A DNA stretch of 53,644 nucleotides. Source: Bacteriovoracaceae bacterium UBA7317. GTDB taxonomy: Bacteria; Bdellovibrionota; Bacteriovoracia; Bacteriovoracales; Bacteriovoracaceae. The notes under the pieces were generated by a model that made no database searches, had not been told where the DNA came from, and saw only the letters and a list, made by a program, of their open reading frames with translations. The stretch lies in assembly GCA_002474345.1 (NCBI GenBank), contig DKQD01000089.1, forward strand, positions 11,224 to 64,867, written 5' to 3'. The position numbers were made by a program, and so were the translations under genes. Positions 9,093-16,539 of the stretch are shown here, one piece after another. How positions within the stretch are numbered: position 1 is the stretch's first letter; every line of letters begins with the position of its first letter.

Positions 9093-9506
9093 GTGGCAGA
9101 CAAAGATAACGACAGGGCCATTATAATTGATGATGAAGAAAGCGTTTGTGAAACGTTAGAGCTTTTTCTTTCAAACATGGGTTTCTTTGAAGAGATTGTT
9201 ATATGCCAAGATGGAAATGAAGCTCTAAAAAAACTGTCCAATCATGATTATTCTATCGTTCTACTAGATTTAAATATGCCAGGGATAGATGGTTTTGAGG
9301 TTATAAATAAGCTAAAAGAAGAGCATAAAACGGATGAAACATTTGTTCAGAGAATTATTATTGTCTCAGGTGGACTTGGAATAGATAATATAGAAAAGGC
9401 AAAATCCCTAGGTGTTAAACACTTCCTGGCAAAACCATTTGATCAAAAAGAATTTAGAGGAAAAGTTCAAAAGATCTATACTATTTTAAAAGCTAGAATG
9501 AGTTAA
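9093..9506 (+). CDS. Single-domain response regulator (receiver)
   Basis: A 137-residue stand-alone receiver domain that should accept phosphate from an unknown histidine kinase and act through protein contacts, since there is no output domain. The acidic pair is Asp13-Asp14, the phosphoacceptor is Asp59 in the Leu-Leu-Asp-Leu-Asn-Met-Pro-Gly loop, the switch residue is a Ser in Ile-Val-Ser-Gly, and the conserved Lys is in Ala-Lys-Pro-Phe. The start is GTG with an AAGGGGA upstream. No kinase gene is adjacent. It resembles the receiver protein at 29398-29805. Confidence 0.88.
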   Translation: MADKDNDRAIIIDDEESVCETLELFLSNMGFFEEIVICQDGNEALKKLSNHDYSIVLLDLNMPGIDGFEVINKLKEEHKTDETFVQRIIIVSGGLGIDNIEKAKSLGVKHFLAKPFDQKEFRGKVQKIYTILKARMS

Positions 9507-9508
9507 GA

Positions 9509-10201
9509 CTACCACCACTTTTCAAAATGCACATGATCCCGGGGGACAGCTTTCCCCTTTAAAAGCCCTTGGGATATCTCTTCAATCATGCTAGGTGGCC
9601 CACATAGAAAATAGTGAGGATCCTTAAATGGGACATGTATACTATTCCAAGTGAGATGGCCCTCGTTGTGGCTAAAAATAGTTTTAACAACAATCCTTTC
9701 ATCTTCATCTAATTTACAAAATAAGTTTTTAAAGGACCATTCTTCTTCACTTTTCACAGAATTGAAAATAGCTATTTTGTTATTTTTCAATTCCTTATTT
9801 TCATGAAGAGTCCTGGCCATACTTAAAAGAGGTGTTACGCCTATTCCACCCATTACCAAAACTGATTCTTGATGAAGCGATGGATCATAGACCGTGCGCC
9901 CTCCTGGACCATGAATCATGACTGAATCTCCTTTTTTTGCTTCTTCAAAAAGCCATCCCGTCGTTGGATGGCTTTTTCCCTTTCTCAAACCAAGCTCAAG
10001 ATAAGGAAGCTCTGAAGGAGATGACATCATAGAGTATCCACCCCAAGGAAATGAATCATCAGGCCTTAAGTCAAGCCACTGGCCAGGTAAAAAGTGAAAG
10101 CTATCGTCTTGCAACTCAAAGCGAAACCACTTTGTTAAATGAGTCTCCTCTTTAACATCCCTTAAAATGGCCTTCACCTCTGTTTGAACGGGGAAGATCA
10201 T
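9509..10201 (-). CDS. FNR-type NAD(P)H-flavin oxidoreductase
   Basis: A 230-residue ferredoxin-NADP reductase-like protein: an N-terminal FAD-binding barrel with Gly-Tyr-Ser-Met-Met-Ser-Ser-Pro, then a nucleotide-binding domain with Gly-Gly-Ile-Gly-Val-Thr-Pro and Leu-Cys-Gly-Pro-Pro. It ends in an aromatic tail, Phe-Glu-Lys-Trp-Trp. No plant-type 2Fe-2S domain is attached, so it is not a complete PaaE or phenol hydroxylase reductase and would need a separate electron partner. I chose ATG 10201 over an ATG 21 bases upstream because it overlaps the paaZ stop as ATGA and has a GAGGAAGG in front. It is co-translated with paaZ. Confidence 0.75.
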   Translation of the reverse strand: MIFPVQTEVKAILRDVKEETHLTKWFRFELQDDSFHFLPGQWLDLRPDDSFPWGGYSMMSSPSELPYLELGLRKGKSHPTTGWLFEEAKKGDSVMIHGPGGRTVYDPSLHQESVLVMGGIGVTPLLSMARTLHENKELKNNKIAIFNSVKSEEEWSFKNLFCKLDEDERIVVKTIFSHNEGHLTWNSIHVPFKDPHYFLCGPPSMIEEISQGLLKGKAVPRDHVHFEKWW

Positions 10202-12249
10202 AAGGCCTTCCTCTCCTTGCACTCAACGAGAGTCAAAATATTATAAAGGGCAACCATTTCATCATTTTGATTCGACACCTCCACATTCCAAACAACGACT
10301 CCATTGGCCTTTTCATCATCTCTCAAAGGCTTTCTTGTCTTCCTCATACAAGTTAATTTTGCTTGGATTGTGTCACCAATTCCAACAGGTTCAATGAAAC
10401 GGAGGTTATCTAACCCATAATTTGCTTGGACTGGGCCTGGTGCTGGATCAACAAACAGCCCTGCAGCAGCGGATAACACGAAGTAGCCATGGGCCACCCT
10501 CTTTTCAAATAAAGAGTCCTTAGCAGCAATTTCATCCATATGAGCGTAGAAATAATCACCACTAACTCCTGCAAAATTAACAATATCGGCTTCTGAAACA
10601 GTTCTCCTTGGGGTTATTAAAGTCTCTCCAATTCGGAGCTCTTCAAAGTATTTTCTAAAAGGGTGAACTCTATCTTCTAGACCTTTGGCACCTGTCATCC
10701 ACTCATTCGTTACATGAGACAAGGTTGTAGGTGACCCTTGTAATGATGTTCTTTGCATATAGTGGAACACACTTCTGACACCGCCTAATTCTTCACCACC
10801 ACCGGCCCTACCTGGACCACCGTGAACAAGATGAGGAAGAGGTGAACCGTGGCCAGTTGATTCTTTCGCGGAATCCTTATTAACAATCATAATTCTTCCA
10901 TGGTGAGAAGCAGTTCCAAGAACAACCTCTCTTGCTATATCATCATCTGCTGTAAAAAGAGAGCCAACTAAGCTTCCCTCTCCCATTTTAGCTAAAGTGT
11001 TAACTTCATCTACATTCTTATAGGGCATGACGGTGCTTACAGGCCCAAAAGGCTCAACCGAATGAGCTTCTTTTGAATCGAGAGGGCTCTGGCAATGAAG
11101 AAGAAATGGAGGAAAGAAGGCACCTTGCTCTGTCCCCTGACCCAAAGGCTTAAACCCATCAAAGCTTCCATGGACTAAATCAGCTGATTTTTGCAAAAGG
11201 TCAACATTCCTTTTCACCTCTTCCACTTGATCAAGGCTGGCAAGAGGTCCCATCCTCACTTCTTTTAAACTCGGGTCACCAATAGTTATTGTCGACAATT
11301 TCTCTTTCAAACCTTTTATAACAGCTTCTTGAAGGTTCTCAGGAACAAAGATTCTTCTTATAGCTGTACATTTTTGACCTGTTTTCGAAGTCATCTCTCT
11401 CACAACTTCTTTTACAAAAAGCCCAAACTCTTCATCCTCAGGCTTTACATCCATTCCTAAAATGGAACAATTTAAGGAGTCTGCTTCCATATTGAACCTG
11501 GTGTTATTCTTTAAAATGGCAGGATGACTCTTTAATTTAAGGCCAGTTTCGGCAGAGCCAGTGAAAGTGACGACATCTTGACCAGTCATATGATCAAGCA
11601 AATCTCCAACGCCTCCACAAATCAACTGAAGCGAGCCTTCAGGTAAGATATTTGATTGGATAATACTCTTAATCATGCTTTCAGTTAAATAAGCTGTTTG
11701 ACTAGCAGGCTTTATAATCGAAGGTACACCGGCCAAAAAACTACCTGAGAACTTTTCCAAAAAACCCCAGCACGGAAAGTTGAAAGCATTAATATGAACT
11801 GCAACCCCTTCTAAAGGAACGCAAATATGGCGGCCAATAAAGGATCCTTCTCTTGAAAGAGGCTCTATATCACCATCAATATAAACCTTTTCATTTGGCA
11901 GCTCCCGCCTACCTTTGCTTGAAATAACAAACAGTGTTCCAATACCACCATCGATATCAATCCAAGAATCTTTCCTTGTGGCACCTGTGGCCTTTGAAAT
12001 TTCATAGAAGGCTTCTTTTTTTTCAGTTAAATAAAGGGCCAATTCTTTTAATCTGAGTGACCTCTCGTGAAAAGTCATTTTTCTTAAGGCACGACCCCCT
12101 TTATCTTTGGCGTATTCCAACATCCTCTGAAAGTGAATACCTTCACTGGAAATTTCATAAACTTTACTTCCATTAACTGCGTGAAAAAGGTCCTTACCGG
12201 CACCTGAAGCACCATACCATTTTCCTTCAATATAACTCTCAAGTTTCAT
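10198..12249 (-). CDS. paaZ: Bifunctional aldehyde dehydrogenase / MaoC-type hydratase, PaaZ
   Basis: A 683-residue fusion matching PaaZ, which in phenylacetate breakdown opens the oxepin-CoA ring and oxidises the resulting semialdehyde. Residues 1 to about 515 are an aldehyde dehydrogenase with catalytic Cys294 in Gly-Gln-Lys-Cys and general base Glu255, closely matching the spacing known from Escherichia coli. Residues from about 530 are a MaoC-like (R)-hydratase domain with the Asp-Tyr-Phe-Tyr-Ala-His pair. The start ATG 12249 is preceded by AGAGGCG at good spacing; an earlier ATG lacks this. No paaABCE epoxidase, paaG or paaK gene is in view, so the gene looks orphaned here; a related acyl-CoA semialdehyde substrate is possible. 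Confidence 0.85.
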   Translation of the reverse strand: MKLESYIEGKWYGASGAGKDLFHAVNGSKVYEISSEGIHFQRMLEYAKDKGGRALRKMTFHERSLRLKELALYLTEKKEAFYEISKATGATRKDSWIDIDGGIGTLFVISSKGRRELPNEKVYIDGDIEPLSREGSFIGRHICVPLEGVAVHINAFNFPCWGFLEKFSGSFLAGVPSIIKPASQTAYLTESMIKSIIQSNILPEGSLQLICGGVGDLLDHMTGQDVVTFTGSAETGLKLKSHPAILKNNTRFNMEADSLNCSILGMDVKPEDEEFGLFVKEVVREMTSKTGQKCTAIRRIFVPENLQEAVIKGLKEKLSTITIGDPSLKEVRMGPLASLDQVEEVKRNVDLLQKSADLVHGSFDGFKPLGQGTEQGAFFPPFLLHCQSPLDSKEAHSVEPFGPVSTVMPYKNVDEVNTLAKMGEGSLVGSLFTADDDIAREVVLGTASHHGRIMIVNKDSAKESTGHGSPLPHLVHGGPGRAGGGEELGGVRSVFHYMQRTSLQGSPTTLSHVTNEWMTGAKGLEDRVHPFRKYFEELRIGETLITPRRTVSEADIVNFAGVSGDYFYAHMDEIAAKDSLFEKRVAHGYFVLSAAAGLFVDPAPGPVQANYGLDNLRFIEPVGIGDTIQAKLTCMRKTRKPLRDDEKANGVVVWNVEVSNQNDEMVALYNILTLVECKERKAL

Positions 12250-12410
12250 GACTCGCCTCTTTTGTTGACTAAAGTACTCTTTTTTCAAGCTAAGACTAAC
12301 GGCCTCTGTTTCCCCTTGTAAAGGAGCTCAGATCCAATAGAAAAGGGTTTAAAATTTCTAAAGAATAGAGGCCATTAAGTCGATATTTGGGATGAACAAA
12401 GTGAGAGATA

Positions 12411-13463
12411 ATGAGCGAGGAAAGAGATAAATTACCCCTTATTTTTTTAACGCCCCTATCAGATGTTTTGGATTCTGCAAAACGGCAGATTCTGAAAGAT
12501 GGTGATATAGAACTCTACGAAGTCAATTTTAAGGAACTTAAGCCTGAAGAGTTTATGAAGAGAGTACCTGGGGTCATAGTTTCTGGAAGTCCTCAAGAAG
12601 CAGTCGCCTTTCTTAAGCTTTATGATGAAGTTGTTAAGAAATCATCTTCCAAAATGATTCTAATTACCGAGGAGGAAGCCCCTCCAAAAGTGATGAAGGT
12701 TATAAAAAACCTCAGACTGGCCGATTATGTCTACGGAAATGTCCAACCTAAAACAATCCTTTATAAAATTAAACTTCATCTAAAGGCACTGCCTGTTTTG
12801 GATGAAGACGATTTGGTTAAAATTTCAAGGGTTACCTTCCATATTTGGGAAAACTCCAAATTGGAAATAAGAGATATCGGTACAAAAATGCCCACTGAAG
12901 AGGAAGTTCGGATTAGAGGAGTCACTCAATACTTAGGAGTAGATCGATCCACAATGAAAGTTGGTGAGGCAATTGATAGCCAAGGTCGAGGTAATCTTGA
13001 TAAAGATGAACTTCAACACTTTTACGACTCAAATAGGCGCCTTGCCATTGAGCTTGAGGACATTTTTGATAAGTTTGAAACTAACTTGGGAAACAAACAC
13101 CTTTTAGTCGAAGCTGACCGTAAAGTAGATGAAATTAAAAATGCATGCCTAGATAAGGGTTATAATGAGCTTGGTCTCTTTTGCGACATCATTAAAACGA
13201 TTTGCTATAAACTGGGGTTTGTGAAAGACGATAGTTTTTCAACAGTGGTCGTTGGACTCCTCTTTAACTCCGCTGAGTTTCTAAAAAGTGAGCTCAATCA
13301 AGTTAGAAAAGGTGTGGGGGCATCCATTAGGGATAATCCTAATAAATCTCTCTTTAACCGTTACCATTGGCTTAACCAAAAGTTTAATTCTATAGAGGAA
13401 ACAAAGTCAGATGACCCAAAAAATATCAGCTTAACAGAACTTTTAGAGTTCTTACGAATATAA
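12411..13463 (+). CDS. Pseudo-receiver protein of unknown function
   Basis: A 350-residue cytoplasmic protein. The first 125 residues have the alternating strand/helix pattern of a response-regulator receiver, but the acidic pocket and phosphoacceptor Asp are not present, so it is best described as receiver-like and inactive. The remainder (about 130-350) is an unrecognised, largely helical region. The ATG is preceded by a GAGAGATA. It stands alone between the divergent paaZ gene and the copper cluster. Proteins built this way are common in gliding and predatory deltaproteobacteria-like species, but I cannot name a role. Confidence 0.6.
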   Translation: MSEERDKLPLIFLTPLSDVLDSAKRQILKDGDIELYEVNFKELKPEEFMKRVPGVIVSGSPQEAVAFLKLYDEVVKKSSSKMILITEEEAPPKVMKVIKNLRLADYVYGNVQPKTILYKIKLHLKALPVLDEDDLVKISRVTFHIWENSKLEIRDIGTKMPTEEEVRIRGVTQYLGVDRSTMKVGEAIDSQGRGNLDKDELQHFYDSNRRLAIELEDIFDKFETNLGNKHLLVEADRKVDEIKNACLDKGYNELGLFCDIIKTICYKLGFVKDDSFSTVVVGLLFNSAEFLKSELNQVRKGVGASIRDNPNKSLFNRYHWLNQKFNSIEETKSDDPKNISLTELLEFLRI

Positions 13464-13578
13464 AAGTGTCTTGTTAAGGATCTCATCTTTGTATTATCAT
13501 TTCCTGTAGACTTCTTTTTAATAAAATAAAAGTCAAAGTTTTTTTGATAAAAGAAAATAAATAGATAAGGAAATGAAG

Positions 13579-13878
13579 ATGAAACAGTCAATTATAAAAA
13601 AACTAATTTTGCTACCTCTATTTACACTAGTCTTTTCTTCTAAAACTTTTGCCTGTCCATATAAGGATTTTGAGACATGCATATCAGAAATTGGCAAAGA
13701 ACTCCCTCCAGAGCTTAAACCCTTTATAGAGAAACAATGCGAAGCACTCGGGTGCCGCATCCCATTAAGTCCTCTTTCAGACCTTGCCAAAATGAAGGAT
13801 AATAACGCTTCAAACCATAGTAAAAAAAAGTCTTCTAAAGCAGAGAAAATTACATGTAACAACAAACTTTCATCTTGA
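13579..13878 (+). CDS. Small Cys-rich secreted protein
   Basis: A 99-residue exported protein: signal peptide (Lys-rich start, hydrophobic core, cleavage near Thr-Phe-Ala before the first Cys) and a mature part with cysteines at spacing suited to disulfides or metal binding, then a Ser/Lys-rich tail. I chose the ATG at 13579 because AAGGA ends about 7 bases upstream; the ATG at 13573 is too close to it. It precedes the copper chaperone and copper ATPase genes, so a periplasmic metal- or redox-related role is possible but unproven. A minus-strand frame covering this region is judged a shadow. Confidence 0.55.
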   Translation: MKQSIIKKLILLPLFTLVFSSKTFACPYKDFETCISEIGKELPPELKPFIEKQCEALGCRIPLSPLSDLAKMKDNNASNHSKKKSSKAEKITCNNKLSS

Positions 13879-13933
13879 CGAGAATCCCCCTTGTGCGTAA
13901 TTAAATAATGAAAAGCACAAAGGATTGCCCACC

Positions 13934-14152
13934 GTGAAAAAAAAATTGATTTTCTCAGTAGAAGGAATGAAGTGCGGAAGCTGCGTCAAAAAAATTCAGG
14001 ATTCGTTTGAAGAGCTTGATTTTGATGTTGAAGCCACCTTTAGCGTTGAAGAAAAAATTGTATCTCTTAGCTTTGACCCAGCTGATGGGGAAAGCCTTGA
14101 AATAAAAAAACAAATAGAAGAAGCAGGTTTTCAAGTTACTAAAATAAGTTGA
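13934..14152 (+). CDS. copZ: CopZ-like copper chaperone (HMA domain)
   Basis: A 72-residue heavy-metal-associated domain. The metal loop is Gly-Met-Lys-Cys-Gly-Ser-Cys near the N-terminus, the classical MxCxxC copper(I) site, and the length fits the ferredoxin-like fold of CopZ/Atx1 chaperones that hand copper to the ATPase. I place the start at GTG 13934, where AAAGGA lies 9 bases upstream; the TTG at 13925 abuts that AAAGGA. It is followed after 7 bases by copA and is probably co-transcribed with it. Confidence 0.8.
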   Translation: MKKKLIFSVEGMKCGSCVKKIQDSFEELDFDVEATFSVEEKIVSLSFDPADGESLEIKKQIEEAGFQVTKIS

Positions 14153-14159
14153 TTCAATT

Positions 14160-16376
14160 ATGGCCAAAGTTTCATATAAAATTGGCGGCATGAGCTGTGT
14201 TAATTGTGCTCAAAATATTGAAAAGTCGTTTAAAAATGTTCGGGGAATTCAATCTGCCACTGTTAACTTTACGCTAGAAATAGGAACCTTCGAAGGGAAT
14301 TCTGAAGGGCCGGAGGTTACAAAAGCTGTAGAAGAAACTCTCTTAGAGTTGGGCCATACCTTTGCTCCTCTTGATGACAATTCCAAAGGAGGTGGGACTC
14401 AAGAACAAAGCAAAGACCTCAAAACATTTACTCTTTCTATTATCCTCTCTCTAGGAATTCTCTTTTTCCACATGGGACCAGGGAAAGATTTAGTTTCCTT
14501 AAAAATGTCTTGGCTCATTCAACTCCTCCTAAGCACTCCGATATGGGCTTATGTAGGACTTCCCTTTCAAAAGGCCCTTTTCCACTTCATCAAGTCCGGT
14601 CAGTCCAATATGAATACACTGATAGGGCTTGGTACAACTGTGGCATATCTGTACAGCACTATAATTACCCTATCTGCATTTTTATCAAATCAACCTATTA
14701 AGTCCTTTACCATTTACTTTGAAGCTGTTGGTTTCATTATTTCGTTTGTTTATTTAGGCAAAGTGTTTGAGCAAAAAGCCAAAAAGAAAGCAAAGGAGTC
14801 TTTGGATGCTCTTTTCAAACTTCAATCCAAAAGTGCTCTTCTTCTTGAAGATAATAAAGAAACTCATATCTCTCTAAATGAAGTTCAAAAAGGTCAAACC
14901 CTGAGGGTAAAACCAGGGGATAAAATTCCTGTCGATGGAAAAGTTATTAGAGGAATTTCTCATATAGATGAATCGTCCATGACTGGTGAACCCATTCCTG
15001 TTTTAAAAGAAAAAAAGGGAAAAGTTTTCGCGGGTACAATAAACCTTGATGGAGTTCTTGATTTTAAGGCAACCAAGGTTGGCAAAGAAACATTCCTTTC
15101 AAGACTCTCTCAGTTTGTAGAAGAAGCCCAATTGAAAAAAGCCCCTATTCAGCGTTACGCCGATAAAATTAGCTCTTTCTTTGTTCCCATTATCCTCATC
15201 ATTTCTTTTGTAACTCTAGTCTCATGGATTTATTTTGGAACAAATGCAAATGCATTAAGTGATGCTATCTCAAAAATGATCGCAGTCCTAGTGATTGCCT
15301 GCCCCTGTGCTTTAGGTCTGGCCACACCGACAGCAGTTATTGTGTCCACTGGCAAAGCATCAAGACAGGGGATTTTAATTTCTGGTGGGGATATTATTGA
15401 AGCTTCCAGTTCCATTGACCATATCATATTTGATAAAACTGGAACTCTTACTGAGGGGAGGCCTCTTGTTGAAGACATTATTTATTTAGTTGATAAAGAA
15501 GGTTTTCCAGAAGAAGAAGTAAATTCTCTTTGTCGTTATTCAGAACACCCTCTTTCAAAATCTATCCATAGTTTTTTAAAAGATAAAAAAATAGCTTTCT
15601 CTGACCCAGATAAGTTTGAAGTAATTCCAGGGCGGGGTATTAAAGGTGAGATCAATAATTCTCAATTCCTCATAGGAAGTGAAACATTTCTTAAAGAAGA
15701 AAAAGTTCCTCTCCCCGGCAGTAGCAAAGATTTGGAAAGTAATACATCAAAGGTTTTCGTATCAAAAAACAAAAAAATTATTGGCATCTTTCTTTTAAAG
15801 GACCAGCTAAAAGAAGGAGTTAAAGAAACCATCCATCACATTCAAGCCCTTGGTCTTAAAGTCTCTCTTCTGAGCGGAGACAATGAAGAAACGACTCAAT
15901 GGGTTTCTAATGAGTTAAAACTCAATCACTATTTGGCCAAAGTCACTCCCTTTGAAAAAGCAAGCCATATCAAAGAGATTCAAGAGAAAGGTTCTAAAGT
16001 CATCATGGTAGGTGATGGTATTAATGATGGACCGGCCCTCAGTCAAGCTGATGTCTCTATCTCTATGGGAACAGGAACAGATTTGGCCATAAGCGCTTCT
16101 GATATTACCATCGTCAAAGGAGATATTGAAAAAGTCCTCCTTTTCCTAAAGCTCTCCAAAAGAACGATGAAGATTATTCGCCAGAATTTATTCTTATCTT
16201 TTATCTATAACGTTCTCTGTATCCCCCTTGCCGCAGGCTTGTTTCAACCTTTTTTAGGTTGGAGCTTTCCTCCTCTTTTTGCTAGTCTCGCCATGGGACT
16301 TAGCAGCTTGAGTGTTGTTTTAAATAGTCTAAGGATCAAATATGGATCAGGTAAAAGAAATCTAGTTTCCGGATAA
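14160..16376 (+). CDS. copA: Copper-exporting P1B-type ATPase
   Basis: A 738-residue copper-translocating P-type ATPase of the inner membrane. It has one N-terminal HMA domain with Met-Ser-Cys-Val-Asn-Cys at about 11-16, transmembrane segments, the Thr-Gly-Glu-Pro phosphatase loop, the membrane Cys-Pro-Cys copper site near 381-383, the phosphorylated Asp in Asp-Lys-Thr-Gly-Thr-Leu-Thr near 425, the His-Pro motif near 462 and Gly-Asp-Gly-Ile-Asn-Asp near 618. Length and order are typical of CopA, but the related FixI/CcoI ATPases that load cbb3 oxidase look similar. The preceding chaperone favours detoxification. The thiol-redox gene downstream could fit either. Confidence 0.92.
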   Translation: MAKVSYKIGGMSCVNCAQNIEKSFKNVRGIQSATVNFTLEIGTFEGNSEGPEVTKAVEETLLELGHTFAPLDDNSKGGGTQEQSKDLKTFTLSIILSLGILFFHMGPGKDLVSLKMSWLIQLLLSTPIWAYVGLPFQKALFHFIKSGQSNMNTLIGLGTTVAYLYSTIITLSAFLSNQPIKSFTIYFEAVGFIISFVYLGKVFEQKAKKKAKESLDALFKLQSKSALLLEDNKETHISLNEVQKGQTLRVKPGDKIPVDGKVIRGISHIDESSMTGEPIPVLKEKKGKVFAGTINLDGVLDFKATKVGKETFLSRLSQFVEEAQLKKAPIQRYADKISSFFVPIILIISFVTLVSWIYFGTNANALSDAISKMIAVLVIACPCALGLATPTAVIVSTGKASRQGILISGGDIIEASSSIDHIIFDKTGTLTEGRPLVEDIIYLVDKEGFPEEEVNSLCRYSEHPLSKSIHSFLKDKKIAFSDPDKFEVIPGRGIKGEINNSQFLIGSETFLKEEKVPLPGSSKDLESNTSKVFVSKNKKIIGIFLLKDQLKEGVKETIHHIQALGLKVSLLSGDNEETTQWVSNELKLNHYLAKVTPFEKASHIKEIQEKGSKVIMVGDGINDGPALSQADVSISMGTGTDLAISASDITIVKGDIEKVLLFLKLSKRTMKIIRQNLFLSFIYNVLCIPLAAGLFQPFLGWSFPPLFASLAMGLSSLSVVLNSLRIKYGSGKRNLVSG

Positions 16377-16428
16377 CTTATTGAAATTCTGAATATAGAG
16401 AGGCTAGGATAGGAGTAGTAGAGAGGAC

Positions 16429-16539
16429 ATGAAAAAAAGCTCTTTTGATAAATTGCCCAAAAGTGTTTTTTCACAATGGGTTATAATATTAATAGTATTT
16501 GGTACAACAATTGGTCTTAATTATGGCAAAATATATTAA
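16429..16539 (+). CDS. Candidate 36-residue single-span membrane protein
   Basis: A short frame between copA and the dsbD-like gene. It has a Lys-rich polar start (about 12 residues), a hydrophobic helix (Trp-Val-Ile-Ile-Leu-Ile-Val-Phe-Gly and onward, about residues 18-31) and a short tail. A GAGAGG lies only 2 bases before the ATG, closer than ideal. Its end overlaps the start of the dsbD-like gene (ATG 16523) by 17 bases in another frame, which would couple their translation and could explain why that gene has no ribosome-binding site. I do not recognise it; it lacks CcoS motifs. Confidence 0.35.
   Translation: MKKSSFDKLPKSVFSQWVIILIVFGTTIGLNYGKIY

Noticed and set aside
13533..13865. Minus-strand frame of 110 codons opposite the small Cys-rich gene
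   Set aside because: The plus-strand frame has a signal peptide and a ribosome site; the minus frame has neither a recognisable start signal nor a protein-like pattern, and covers the promoter region.
16482..16487. TATAAT as a promoter for the dsbD-like gene
   Set aside because: It lies within the small membrane frame, and no -35 is found at 16-18 bases; I could not support it over coupling to the upstream genes.
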